This document shows positions 51,743 through 61,185 of a stretch of 64,000 bases of DNA, in pieces (position 1 is the stretch's first letter; every line of letters starts with the position of its first letter). The stretch is taken from assembly GCF_005938105.1 (NCBI RefSeq), contig NZ_VCPE01000001.1, positions 372,001 through 436,000 on the forward strand. The letters are read 5' to 3'. The position numbers and the translations under genes are program-made. The notes under the pieces were generated by a model. It was not told the origin of the DNA and made no database searches. It saw nothing but the letters and a program-made list of their open reading frames with translations. The stretch comes from Brucella haematophila. GTDB taxonomy: Bacteria > Pseudomonadota > Alphaproteobacteria > Rhizobiales > Rhizobiaceae.

Positions 51743-52052
51743 GATGAGTGGGTCTGCTTGTATTGTTTGTTGATTGAAGCGGGAACGGAAGCCGGTATTC
51801 GGATAACGGCCTAACGCGGTTCATACCCAGAGCTCATGTTTGGGGGGCACCAATACTGGTGCTAAAAATAAATCCGCCGTCAACAAATAATCTAGATCGC
51901 GCATTTCCTCGCCCCCAACGATTCCATGCGTTAGATTGCTGTTCTGTCTAGGGTTTTGTCAATTGATCAAAGCTAATAAGGGGCGCAACATTTGCTGTCT
52001 TCAGCGCGGCAGTTGCGGGCTGCCGCGCATGTAAGCTTTTACTGTGTCGAGT
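51743..52052. other. 310-bp region without a recognised gene
   Basis: It includes GCACCA/TGGTGC (near 51848-51862), a short hairpin followed by TAAAAATAAA, and a 9-bp perfect hairpin GCGCGGCAG/CTGCCGCGC (52004-52012 and 52020-52028) just past the DUF2171 gene. No open frame with a ribosome-binding site was found. Confidence 0.6.
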
Positions 52053-52307
52053 TTACAGATCGACCGGACGCCCCGAGGCTTCTTCCTCAAGCGTGATGGC
52101 CACATCTGCATTGGCTGAAAGCCTGACCTTGTCACTTTCGATATCGGCGACAAAGCCTAGCTCGATGTAATGATGATGGTCGCTGTGTTGCCCGGAATTA
52201 TCGGTCTTCTTGAGCTTTATCCGGTTGCCCTCCAGGTGATCAACCGTGCCGACATGCACGCCGTCGGCGCCGATCACTTCCATGTTCTCGTGAATTCTAT
52301 GCTGCAT
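52053..52307 (-). CDS. DUF2171-type small protein (PRC-barrel-like)
   Basis: 84 residues starting MQHRIHENMEVIGADGVHVG, then TVDHLEGNRIKLKKTDN, which is the DUF2171 family frequent in alphaproteobacteria. A histidine run (HSDHHHY) lies mid-protein. I use the ATG at 52307 because GGAGGAAA precedes it; a longer frame opens at 52346. Function unknown; often linked to stress conditions by annotation only. Confidence 0.78.
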   Translation of the reverse strand: MQHRIHENMEVIGADGVHVGTVDHLEGNRIKLKKTDNSGQHSDHHHYIELGFVADIESDKVRLSANADVAITLEEEASGRPVDL

Positions 52308-52475
52308 GGGGATTTCCTCCGCTTGAGCTTCAGATGAATTCAGCAAACTGCAAATGGGATTGCCGTCTCTAAACTAGTGCACATTCGCCCGTTGGCCATG
52401 GCAAAGAGAGGCGGAAATTCTGTTACGCAAAATTCAGCGCCACATGGGGCTGAAACGGAACGTGGTTGATCAGCA

Positions 52476-52700
52476 CTATTCAAATACCCGCGCCAGCTCC
52501 GAGGCGCGCTGCGCTGTGAGTTCCGGGTCGTGATCACTGTCTTCGAAGGTTCGTATGACGACCCGTGCAAGCTGGTCTTTGTCATCGTGAGCCGATGGAG
52601 ACCTGCCCAAAAGTTCGCAACTGCGGTTATAAGCCTGTTGCAACAACGACAATTCTGCCTGGCTGAATATGCCACGGTAAGCTTCGCTACGAAATGGCAT
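52476..52700 (-). CDS. Small hypothetical protein, conserved-looking
   Basis: 74 residues, acidic and predicted helical, without signal peptide. GGAGAAAACC lies right before the ATG, a good ribosome-binding site, and the codon use is like that of the neighbours. The sequence (SQAELSLLQQAYNRSCELLG) resembles short uncharacterised rhizobial proteins. No function can be given. Confidence 0.6.
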   Translation of the reverse strand: MPFRSEAYRGIFSQAELSLLQQAYNRSCELLGRSPSAHDDKDQLARVVIRTFEDSDHDPELTAQRASELARVFE

Positions 52701-52818
52701 TGGTTTTCTCCTCTGACTATATCAGAGCGCCAATTAACGCGCGTCAGCAAGGAACATTCGCGTGAACTGAAATCGAACGGTTTGTTTTCCGGGCAGGTGC
52801 TGTGACGCACCGCATTTG

Positions 52819-53085
52819 TCAGAAGAAACGCAAATAAAAGACTGGCGATAAACTTAAGATCAGGCCGACAAGGGCGATGGTGCTTCGCCAGTAAAATAGC
52901 CCCCATAGGCCAAAGATGGTGCCAGCCAGTGCCGGGAAAATGCAGAAAATCACAGCATATCCATCATCACCAACCCCAATGAGAACGATGTAATAGAAGA
53001 CAAAGGCCGTTGCGGTTCCGAAGATCAACGATAGAATCGCAGAGAGACACCAGTCTTGCTTTCTGATTGGTTTTGTTTGTTGCAT
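52819..53085 (-). CDS. Small hypothetical membrane protein
   Basis: 88 residues with about three hydrophobic segments (AILSLIFGTATAFVFYYIVL, VIFCIFPALAGTIFGLWGLF, TIALVGLILSLSPVFYL). No ribosome-binding site is obvious. Could be a real inner-membrane protein; no family recognised. Confidence 0.5.
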   Translation of the reverse strand: MQQTKPIRKQDWCLSAILSLIFGTATAFVFYYIVLIGVGDDGYAVIFCIFPALAGTIFGLWGLFYWRSTIALVGLILSLSPVFYLRFF

Positions 53086-53254
53086 ATAGTTATTTATATT
53101 CGAGCGTACCGATTGAAAACATCAATTTTTTCCAGAGGCAGCGCCGCGCTACAGCTACGTTAAGAAGGTTTACGTCTACAAGTATATGGTGAGTGTGAGC
53201 TGAGACCCATTTCTCCTCCAGTATTCAGGAGAGCCTCGGATTATCAATCTGGCC

Positions 53255-53400
53255 TTACGCGGCCTGTTTTTCCATAGCCATTTTCATTGCAAACTCGCTG
53301 GGAGGGATGGGTGTGGTCTGTTTCAGTTATAGTCCTCCTTCCATGCTCGTCATCTCGGTGCCATTGCCGGAAACGATGGGCTTTGGTTTGCCGCGCCTGG
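53255..53400 (-). pseudogene. Remnant of an IS3-family transposase (C-terminal end)
   Basis: On the minus strand, RGKPKPIVSGNGTEMTSM matches the DDE catalytic-core segment of IS3-type transposases, with G in place of the second catalytic D (SDNGTE becomes SGNGTE). It is followed in another frame by WKEDYN, a stop, NRPHPSL, and in a third frame PPSEFAMKMAMEKQAA and the true stop at 53255. So the middle of the core is deleted and two frameshifts and a stop are present: a dead fragment. The insertion ends were not identified with confidence, though GGGTCTCAGCTCACAC on the minus strand near 53190-53205 may be one. Confidence 0.7.
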
Positions 53401-53545
53401 GCGATGATGGGCTGTTGCACGAACGTTGAACATACAACGAAAATCCGTTGTACTTGCTGCCCGTTCGATGGCGGAGCCGCAGGCATTTTAGTGGAGTGTC
53501 TGGCTTGGAATATGTTCTCCAATGAATGCTCAAATCTGTCGAGTT

Positions 53546-53567
53546 TTCACATATGGCAAAATGTGAA
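53546..53567. promoter_or_regulatory. Possible operator upstream of the autotransporter
   Basis: TTCACAT (53546-53552) and ATGTGAA (53561-53567) form a perfect inverted repeat with an 8-bp spacer, some 310 bp ahead of the autotransporter start. It is the only regulator-type palindrome I see in that gap. Speculative. Confidence 0.3.
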
Positions 53568-53877
53568 TCTTGTCATATGTCATCCTTGTCGAATGATGCC
53601 TCGTAACGAGTCCGGAGATTAAACCGCTCGGTCAGCGCAAGCTGGCGCGGCTTGCCAGTTCCGCAGTAAGCCGAACAGATGAGCCATCTCAAAAGCAGAC
53701 TGATTTGGACTTTCGAGACGGAATCTTGACCGCGCGAGCTTTCCGTCTGCAGTCGAGTTGCTCGTGTCTGCGTTGATTCAACAAACCGGAATGTTGGTTG
53801 GTCCCAAAACTCTTGCCGGATTCAATAGTTTAGCAAATCCTCGGATGTGACGAATAACATTTGGCGGGCGATTGCGA

Positions 53878-56800
53878 ATGAGCAATTTGGGCTGGCGGGA
53901 CTTGCCTCTCGGCAAGCAGGATGTCGATAGCGCGGATGGGGCATCGGCGAACAGCAGGCAATGGAACCGGTGGAAACGGCGCTTCGCAAATTCGACTGCG
54001 CTGGGCCGCATTCTGTGCGCGCTCATGGTTCCCGCCGCCATCATCAGTACACCCTCATTGATAGGGCAAGCCGGTGCACAGCAACAATCTGGCTCTGGTG
54101 GTGCGGGCGGTGCGGAAGGCACGCCCCCATCGCATTTCGACGCCAAGGGAAATCCGGGAGGACAGGGCTCCGGTGCCTCCGCCATATCCGGCGGTGGTGG
54201 TGGCGGAGGTGGAGCAGGCGGTGCCGCAGGTGGGGATCACGACGGCAATAGCGCTTCTGCAGGAAACGGTGGCGCTGGTGGTGAAGGCGCAAGAAGCGCG
54301 CATGGCGGCGCGGCAGGCATCAGCGGCATCATCGGTTATACAGGGGATGTGGCGCCCGATGTTACATTGGTACGCGGTTTTAACGGCGACAGTGGCAAAC
54401 CGGGCGATGTCGGGAAAAAGGGGCAAAGTGCATTTGCAACCGGCAATGGCGCTTCCGGTGGTGGCGGCGGCGGTGGTGGTGGCGGTGGCACCGGCGCAAT
54501 CTTCACCGGTTCTGTGACGACGCTAACCGACCAGATGATCATCGGTGGTGCAGGTGGCAATGGCGGTGCTGGCGGAAAGGGTGGCGACGGCGTTACCGTA
54601 TGGAACGTCTTCACCGTTTCCCCGGGGGAGGGTGGCAGCGGTGGCGGCGGCGGCGGAGGTGGCGGTGGCGGCATCGGCATATCCACGGCTTACGACCTGA
54701 CTGTCAGCAGCGGGAGTAGCATTCTGGGTGGCGCAGGCGGTGCGGGTGGTGCCGGTGGTATATCGGGCATGCACGCGGATGAAAACAACGATGGCAGCAT
54801 CATGGTCTGCGAAGACGATGAGGGTGAGATCGAATGTTCCAGCCCGATTTCGCTTCCGTCTGCACCCTATGACACACTCACAACAGGTGGCGGACGCAGT
54901 GGCGATGGCGGCAGCGGCGGAGACGGTATCGGCAGTTCGGGTCAGTCTGCTATCGCGATTGAAGCCGGTGTCACGGTGCGCGGTGGGGATGGTGGGCAGG
55001 GCGGTGTAAGTCTGCCGGGCGGCAATACGGCATCCGATGGTGGCGATGGCGGGCGTGGCGGCAACGGCATCACGTCGACCGGTACGGCTGCAACGATCAC
55101 TAACGCTGGTGCCGTTAGCGGCGGCGATGGCGGCAATGGCGGGCGCGGCGGTGGCGGTGCGGATACGGGCGGCAATGGCGGGAAAGGCGGCGACGGCGGC
55201 ATCGGTGTATCCATGGCGGCCGGTGCCACGCTGACCAACGTAGCCGGTGCAAGTATAACGGGTGGCAATGCGGGCGCGGGCGGCAAAGCGCCTTCGGCTC
55301 CCTTCAATCCGCCATCCTGGTGGTACAGGGGCACGGACGGGCAGAACGGAACGGCGGGCGTCGGCGTCTATTTCGCGTCCGGCGATGCGACATTGGTCAA
55401 CGCCGGTACGATTTCTGGTGGTCTCAATCAGGACGGTTCGCGCGCGGCTGCGGTGGTGTTTTCCGGCAGCAATAACACGCTGGTTCTTGGAGCTGGTTAT
55501 GCCTTCAATGGCAAGGTTGTCGCAGATCCGAGCGGCCAGAACACGCTGGTCTTCGGCGGAACCGGTACGGCCCAGTTCGATCTGACCGGTTTTGAAAAAA
55601 GATTTCAGGGGTTCGATGCGCTGGAAAAGCGCGACAGCAGTACATGGACTTTGACTGGCTCGCCGGAAACTTTCAGCGGCGATCTCGGTGTGCATGGCGG
55701 AACGCTGGTTCTGACCTCCGCTGCGCAGCTTAATACGGCGGATGTGATCATTGGTTCGGTGCAGGGCGAAAGCGCCTTGCTGGAGGTGACGGGCGCCGGC
55801 ACAAGCCTCAATATAAGCGGCACATTGAGTGTCGCTGGCTATGGCGACGATTCACTGACCGTCGCAAATGGTGGGCGGGTTAATGTCGGCGGGGATCTTT
55901 CGGTTGGAAGTACAGCATCCGTAATCGCAGGTTCGCGAAACGCGCTGACGGTCAGCGGGAAGGGTTCCACACTGCATTTCGGCGGCACGGCCGATATAGG
56001 CGCTCTTCTTTCAGTGGCAGATGGCGGTGCGGTTCAAGGGGGGCAGTTGCAGATCGGCGCCGGTGATCCGGGCAGCGATGCGGCGCAGGTCACTGTGGAT
56101 GGAGCCGGTTCGCTCCTGAATGTTGCTGAAATTGATGTCGGTTCCGTCGGTAACGGTTCGCTGACGGTATCGAATGGCGCAAGCGTTGGACTGGCGGCAG
56201 GCGGCAGCGTCTTGCAGGTCGGACAGAACGGCGCGCAAGGTATCGTGAATATTGGCGCGGCTGCGGGCGAGACAGCGGCTGCAGCCGGAACAATTCACAG
56301 CACTGTAGTGCTCGGCAGTCAGGGTACGCTCAACCTCAATCATGATACGACCGGTTACCGCTTCGATACGACGGTGCAAGGCAACGGCACGATCAATTTC
56401 CGCGGTGGAACGACGACAATCTCCGGGCAGGGACTGGCCCAGTTTTCCGGCCAGTCGAATATTGGCAACAGCAGTGTCGTACTGACGAGTTCGGCTGTGG
56501 TCGGTGGCACGGTCGCCGTCAACGCTGGCGGTACACTGGGTGGTTCCGGCATATTGGGCAGTACCACGGTCAATAGCGGCGGCACGATTGTTGCCGGTTT
56601 GCAGTCGCAGCTTACGGTCGATGGCGACCTGACGCTGCAAAGCGGTGCGACCTTTAATTATGGTCTGGGTACATCCAGCGCCCAGAAGGCGGCATCTATT
56701 CAGGTCGATGGCGATCTGACGCTGAATGGCGCGACGGTAAACGTCAGTGGCAATTCGGACAGCACGCTGATCGGCTATCATCGCCTGATTTCCTATAGCG

Positions 56801-59800
56801 GAACGCTGACGACGGCCAATGCCGGTTTGATGGTGGGCGAAACGCCGATTACCAATCCCATCGCCTATTCATATGCCATCGATTATGCGCCGAATGTCGT
56901 GGATCTTCTGGTACTGCCAAACGGCCTTGACCTTCTTCAGGTTTGGGGCGGCAATGCGTTGACGCTCGACGGTGGCGATGGAACATGGTCGGCATCGGAT
57001 CAGAACTGGCTCGATCCGCTGGGCGGCAGCAGCACACTGGGATCGACATGGGGACAAGGTTACGCAGTGTTCCGCGGCATTGGCGGTACCGTCACGCTGG
57101 ATGGAACGCAAACAGCTGTCGGTCTTCAATTCGTGAGCGGCGATTATACCATCACCGGCGGTACGGCTTTGAACCTTGTCGGCTATTCGGGCAATGGCAT
57201 CACCATTGCCGTGCCGGAATTGCGGGTACTGGCGGGTGAAACAGCGACCATTGCGTCGACCATTACTGGCAACGACGGGTTGGAGAAAACTGGTGACGGC
57301 TTGCTCGTTCTGTCCGGTTCCAACAGCTATTCCGGCCAAACGATAATCAGCGCGGGAACGCTACAAATTTCCGCGGCGAATAATCTTGGGCAGATATCCA
57401 ATGGCCTTACCATCAACAACGGCACATTACAGACGACTGGCACCATATCGCTTGGCAGCCTTGTAACGCTCGGCGGTGAAGCGGCATTTGATGTCGCATC
57501 GGGCACAGAACTGCAATTGACCGGAGTTATTTCCGGTTCCGGTTCATTGACCAAGCAGGGCGAAGGCTCATTGCTCGTCGAAAATACAGCCAATAGCTGG
57601 TCTGGCGGCACGCTGATCGAGGCGGGCACATTGCGCATGGCGGCAGGTAGCGCCGGTGCGCTGCCGAACATGACCGATTATGTGATGATCGGCGGCACAC
57701 TCGATCTCAATGGCAATGCCTTGACCATGGGGTCATTGTGGGGCAGCGGCGGCACGATCTCCATCGACAGTGCCAACCTTACAGTCAATCAGGATACGGA
57801 CACGGTTTTTGCGGGAGATATCACTGGCGCCAGCGCAAGCAGCAGCCTGACCAAAGACGGCGATGGTATTCTCGTCCTGACCGGCAATAACAGTTTTCAG
57901 GGGCAGACCAGTATTCTGGGCGGCACGCTGGCAATATATGAAGCACAGAATATCGGCACCGGTGCGGCGGCCATTTCAATCAGCGATGCAACCCTGGCGA
58001 CGCTTGGCAATATCACGCTGGCACGTGGTGTTGAATTGTCTGGTACGGCTACCATTGACACATTGCTTGCGACGGCGCTCGAGCTGTCGTCTGATGTGTC
58101 GGGAAGCGGTGCATTGTACAAGGAGGGGGCAGGTTCGCTTATTTTAAGCGGTGACGCCAGCCATAGCGGCGGCACCACGATTGCCAACGGTTTTCTGCAA
58201 ATCGGCAATGGCGGCACCACGGGTTCGATTGCCGGTAATATCGTCAATAATGGCGGTCTCGTCTTCAACCGGCAGAATAGCTACACCTATTCCGGTGTGG
58301 TTTCAGGCGCTGGCGCGCTGATCCAGGCAGGTGCGGGCACCACGGTCCTCACTGGCGAAAACAGCTATACCGGCAACACGTTTATCGCTGGCGGTACATT
58401 GCAGATCGGTGATGGCGGAACCACAGGCTCCATCATCGGTGGCGTTTTGAACGAAGGCACTCTGGCCGTCGACCGGTCGGACAGTTACAGCCTCGACGGT
58501 CTGATCGTCGGTACCGGCTCCTTCGTGCAGGCGGGATCCGGCACAACCATTCTCACTGCCGACAACGCTTATTACGGCGGGACGACCATTGCCAACGGCA
58601 CGCTGGAATTGGGAGCAGGCGGCAATTCCGGCTGGATCGAAGGCGATGTCCTGAACAATGGCACGCTGGTCTTCAATCGCTCGGACGCGGTGCTTTTCTC
58701 CGGCGATATCACAGGCAATGGAGCGGTGAACCAGATCGGCGCTGGTACTACCGTTCTTGCTGGCGACAACACCTATACCGGTGGCACGAACATTCTGTCC
58801 GGCGCGCTGGTCATCGGCAATGGCGGAACATCCGGCGCGATAACAGGCAATGTCGACAATGACGGTATCCTTGCCTTCAACCGGTCCGACACAATGGCGT
58901 ATGCAGGCACGATCAGCGGCTCCGGCAGCGTGCAGCAGATCGGTACAGGGACAACCATCCTGACCGGCAGCAACAGCTATACCGGCGCGACGATGATCGC
59001 GGCCGGGCGTTTGCAAATCGGCGATGGTGGTACGTCCGGTTCCATTACCGGCCACGTGCTCAATGACGGCACGCTGGCTTTCAACCGGTCGGATACCGTT
59101 ACCTTCGATGGCATGGTGTGGGGTGACGGCAAACTGGAGCAAGCGGGCACCGGTACGCTCGTTCTGACCGGCAGAAATCAATATGGCGGCGGCGTCAGCA
59201 TATCCTCAGGCACATTGCAATTGGGCGAAGGTGGCGAAAGCGGCACGCTTGCGGCAAATGTCGAGAATAGTGGGCATTTCGTTGTCAATCGTTCTGGAAC
59301 CGTTGTGCTGAAAGGCGATATTTCCGGTTCCGGTTCATTCGAGCAAGCCGGCAGCGGCGTGACGGTGCTCGCAGGCAATAACAGCTATGGCGGCGGCACG
59401 ACGGTTCAGTCCGGTACGCTGGTGGTCGGGCTTGGTGATACCGGAAGTATTGCTGGCAATATCATCAATAATGGTACGCTCGCCTTCAATCGCTCGGACA
59501 GGTACAGCTTTTCGGGCGCTATCTCCGGGACCGGCGCATTCTGGCAGATCGGCGAGGGCACAACGGTTCTTAGCGGCAACAGCAGCTATTCGGGCGCGAC
59601 CGGCGTTTATGACGGTCGTCTGGCGGTCAACAGCTCGATTACATCTTCATCGCTGGTCACCGTCTATGAAGGCGGCGAACTTGGTGGAAACGGCATCGTT
59701 TCCACGACCCATATCGACGGCGGTACTCTTGCGCCGGGCAATTCCATCGGTACCCTCACCGTCAACGGCGATCTGAGCTTTACCGGCACATCGACCTATG

Positions 59801-61143
59801 CCGTGGAGGTCTCGGCATCGGATGCCGACCGGGTCAATGTCACAGGTCAGGCCGATCTTGGGGGCGCAACGGTAGCAGCGACGTTCGCGCCTGATAAATA
59901 TGTTATGCGTCGCTATGCGATCCTCAATGCGGAAGGCGGAATTGGCGACAGCCGGTTCAGCACGGAATTGACAACCTATCTGCCGCAGAGCTTTACCTCA
60001 AGTCTGAGCTACGATGCTGACAATGCTTATCTCGATTTGACCCTGAACATGATCGGTCTCAACGTGAACCAACGCAATGTTTCGGCGGCGCTGGTTGGCT
60101 ATTTCAACCGTGAAGGACAGATTCCACTGGCCTATGGCGGGTTGGATGCGGAGGGACTGACGGTCGCATCGGGCGAATTGGCGACGGCTGTACAGCAAAC
60201 GACCGTGGATGCAATGAGCCAGTTCATGGCGACGCTGACTGATCCATTGGTTGCGGGAGGGGCGAAAACAGGAGCCTCTGTTGAAGGTGATCCCTTGAAG
60301 GCACGCTGGAATGTGTGGGGTGCCGGGTTTGGTTCATCGCGCTCGCTGGATGGTAACAACGTCATCGGTTCACATGATTTGCGCAGCAAGATCAACGGTG
60401 TGGCCGTCGGCGCGGACTACCGGCTGTCGCCCGATACCTTGCTCGGCTTTGCCGTGGCTGGCGGACATAGCAGTTTCAGTCTCTCCGACGGTTTGGGCAG
60501 CGGCAATTCGGATCTGTTCCAACTCGGCCTTTATGGTCGTCAGACGGTCGGCAATGCCTATTTCAGTGCGGCCCTGGCTTATGGCTGGCAGGATATCGAG
60601 ACAGAACGCGCCGTCGCGTTGAACGGTTTCGATACGCTACAGGCCGGTTATGACGCCAATGCTTGGTCAGGCCGTCTGGAAACCGGTTATCGTTTCGACA
60701 CGCCATGGATAGGGATTACACCCTATGCCGCCGGGCAATTCGTCAGCTTCGATCTACCGTCCTATACGGAAACCGTCGGTAGCGGTGCGGATACCTATGC
60801 ATTGCGATATGCATCGAAGCACGAAACGGTCGGGCGCGGCGAAATGGGCCTGCGAGCAGACAGATCCTTCGCACTCACCGACGGAGTTTTCACCCTGCGC
60901 GGCAGGGCTGCGTGGGTGCGAAACGTCAACAATGATCGCATCATGTCGGCAATGCTCACCGGATTGCCCGGGGCTGGATTTGTGGTGAACGGCGCTTCGG
61001 TATCGCGTGATACGGGCCTTGCCAGCATTTCAGCGGAAATGCTTTGGAACAACGGACTGTCGCTGGGCGTGGCTTTCGATGCGGAATTTTCGGGAGCGAG
61101 CAGCAATTATGCCGGAAAGGGCGTGCTGCGCTATAAATGGTAA
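53878..61143 (+). CDS. Large type V autotransporter with glycine-rich head and PATR repeats
   Basis: 2421 residues. Residues 1-67 are a long signal region: a 40-residue charged extension, then LGRILCALMVPAAII and probable cleavage after A67. Residues 68 to about 480 are glycine-rich, with runs such as GGGGGGGGGGG and GGAGGAGG, like PE_PGRS proteins. A beta-helical passenger follows with many autotransporter-associated beta-strand (PATR) units, including seven near-exact 68-residue units at about 1440-1914. The C-terminal barrel starts near residue 2141 (ARWNVWGAGFG) and ends in LRYKW, with the terminal aromatic needed for assembly. It is exported to the cell surface, likely as an adhesin. Brucella BmaC, BmaA and OmaA are relatives in type, but the glycine-rich head means I assign no symbol. 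ATG at 53878 has GGCGGG upstream; a TTG lies two codons earlier. Confidence 0.92.
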   Translation: MSNLGWRDLPLGKQDVDSADGASANSRQWNRWKRRFANSTALGRILCALMVPAAIISTPSLIGQAGAQQQSGSGGAGGAEGTPPSHFDAKGNPGGQGSGASAISGGGGGGGGAGGAAGGDHDGNSASAGNGGAGGEGARSAHGGAAGISGIIGYTGDVAPDVTLVRGFNGDSGKPGDVGKKGQSAFATGNGASGGGGGGGGGGGTGAIFTGSVTTLTDQMIIGGAGGNGGAGGKGGDGVTVWNVFTVSPGEGGSGGGGGGGGGGGIGISTAYDLTVSSGSSILGGAGGAGGAGGISGMHADENNDGSIMVCEDDEGEIECSSPISLPSAPYDTLTTGGGRSGDGGSGGDGIGSSGQSAIAIEAGVTVRGGDGGQGGVSLPGGNTASDGGDGGRGGNGITSTGTAATITNAGAVSGGDGGNGGRGGGGADTGGNGGKGGDGGIGVSMAAGATLTNVAGASITGGNAGAGGKAPSAPFNPPSWWYRGTDGQNGTAGVGVYFASGDATLVNAGTISGGLNQDGSRAAAVVFSGSNNTLVLGAGYAFNGKVVADPSGQNTLVFGGTGTAQFDLTGFEKRFQGFDALEKRDSSTWTLTGSPETFSGDLGVHGGTLVLTSAAQLNTADVIIGSVQGESALLEVTGAGTSLNISGTLSVAGYGDDSLTVANGGRVNVGGDLSVGSTASVIAGSRNALTVSGKGSTLHFGGTADIGALLSVADGGAVQGGQLQIGAGDPGSDAAQVTVDGAGSLLNVAEIDVGSVGNGSLTVSNGASVGLAAGGSVLQVGQNGAQGIVNIGAAAGETAAAAGTIHSTVVLGSQGTLNLNHDTTGYRFDTTVQGNGTINFRGGTTTISGQGLAQFSGQSNIGNSSVVLTSSAVVGGTVAVNAGGTLGGSGILGSTTVNSGGTIVAGLQSQLTVDGDLTLQSGATFNYGLGTSSAQKAASIQVDGDLTLNGATVNVSGNSDSTLIGYHRLISYSGTLTTANAGLMVGETPITNPIAYSYAIDYAPNVVDLLVLPNGLDLLQVWGGNALTLDGGDGTWSASDQNWLDPLGGSSTLGSTWGQGYAVFRGIGGTVTLDGTQTAVGLQFVSGDYTITGGTALNLVGYSGNGITIAVPELRVLAGETATIASTITGNDGLEKTGDGLLVLSGSNSYSGQTIISAGTLQISAANNLGQISNGLTINNGTLQTTGTISLGSLVTLGGEAAFDVASGTELQLTGVISGSGSLTKQGEGSLLVENTANSWSGGTLIEAGTLRMAAGSAGALPNMTDYVMIGGTLDLNGNALTMGSLWGSGGTISIDSANLTVNQDTDTVFAGDITGASASSSLTKDGDGILVLTGNNSFQGQTSILGGTLAIYEAQNIGTGAAAISISDATLATLGNITLARGVELSGTATIDTLLATALELSSDVSGSGALYKEGAGSLILSGDASHSGGTTIANGFLQIGNGGTTGSIAGNIVNNGGLVFNRQNSYTYSGVVSGAGALIQAGAGTTVLTGENSYTGNTFIAGGTLQIGDGGTTGSIIGGVLNEGTLAVDRSDSYSLDGLIVGTGSFVQAGSGTTILTADNAYYGGTTIANGTLELGAGGNSGWIEGDVLNNGTLVFNRSDAVLFSGDITGNGAVNQIGAGTTVLAGDNTYTGGTNILSGALVIGNGGTSGAITGNVDNDGILAFNRSDTMAYAGTISGSGSVQQIGTGTTILTGSNSYTGATMIAAGRLQIGDGGTSGSITGHVLNDGTLAFNRSDTVTFDGMVWGDGKLEQAGTGTLVLTGRNQYGGGVSISSGTLQLGEGGESGTLAANVENSGHFVVNRSGTVVLKGDISGSGSFEQAGSGVTVLAGNNSYGGGTTVQSGTLVVGLGDTGSIAGNIINNGTLAFNRSDRYSFSGAISGTGAFWQIGEGTTVLSGNSSYSGATGVYDGRLAVNSSITSSSLVTVYEGGELGGNGIVSTTHIDGGTLAPGNSIGTLTVNGDLSFTGTSTYAVEVSASDADRVNVTGQADLGGATVAATFAPDKYVMRRYAILNAEGGIGDSRFSTELTTYLPQSFTSSLSYDADNAYLDLTLNMIGLNVNQRNVSAALVGYFNREGQIPLAYGGLDAEGLTVASGELATAVQQTTVDAMSQFMATLTDPLVAGGAKTGASVEGDPLKARWNVWGAGFGSSRSLDGNNVIGSHDLRSKINGVAVGADYRLSPDTLLGFAVAGGHSSFSLSDGLGSGNSDLFQLGLYGRQTVGNAYFSAALAYGWQDIETERAVALNGFDTLQAGYDANAWSGRLETGYRFDTPWIGITPYAAGQFVSFDLPSYTETVGSGADTYALRYASKHETVGRGEMGLRADRSFALTDGVFTLRGRAAWVRNVNNDRIMSAMLTGLPGAGFVVNGASVSRDTGLASISAEMLWNNGLSLGVAFDAEFSGASSNYAGKGVLRYKW
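54079..55330 (+). repeat. Glycine-rich coding repeat region of the autotransporter
   Basis: Codes for residues 68 to about 484, dominated by GGAGG, GGDGG and GGGG with interspersed NG and GD. The DNA is a run of GGT/GGC codons, prone to slippage, and on the opposite strand it opens proline-rich frames that are not genes. Confidence 0.75.
58195..59619 (+). repeat. Seven tandem 204-bp units in the autotransporter passenger
   Basis: Units start at 58195, 58399, 58603, 58807, 59011, 59215 and 59419. The first six are each exactly 204 bp and the last 201 bp. Each codes for a 68-residue unit opening like LQIGDGGTTGSIxG, then FNRSD, then GAGTTVLTGxNSYxGGT. Recombination between units could change passenger length. 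Confidence 0.85.
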
Positions 61144-61146
61144 GAT

Positions 61147-61183
61147 CGTCGGGCTGACGAAACGCGCCAGCCCGACGTTTTCT
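61147..61183. terminator. Intrinsic terminator after the autotransporter gene
   Basis: CGTCGGGCTG (61147-61156) pairs with CAGCCCGACG (61168-61177) around an 11-nt loop and is followed by TTTTCT. It lies 4 bp past the stop and 3 bp from the end of the convergent serine hydrolase gene, so it may work both ways. Confidence 0.8.
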
Positions 61184-61185
61184 AA

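Larger units (their letters stand above)
53086..53877. other. 790-bp region with a decayed transposase and the autotransporter upstream region
   Basis: The only coding trace is the transposase remnant at 53255-53400. Open frames here (such as 53287-53622 plus and 53244-53522 minus) are shadows of it or of nothing. A small inverted repeat, TTCACAT/ATGTGAA, lies at 53546-53567. No clear promoter for the autotransporter was found. Confidence 0.6.

Noticed and set aside
53287-53622. 111-residue plus-strand open frame with many cysteines
   Set aside because: It overlaps the decayed transposase in the opposite sense, has no ribosome-binding site and no family resemblance.
54336-55695. Proline-rich and alanine/threonine-rich open frames on the minus strand
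   Set aside because: They are the reverse complement of glycine codons of the autotransporter head.
58195-59619. The 204-bp periodicity as a CRISPR or satellite array
   Set aside because: It is in-frame coding sequence of the autotransporter with unit-to-unit amino-acid drift.
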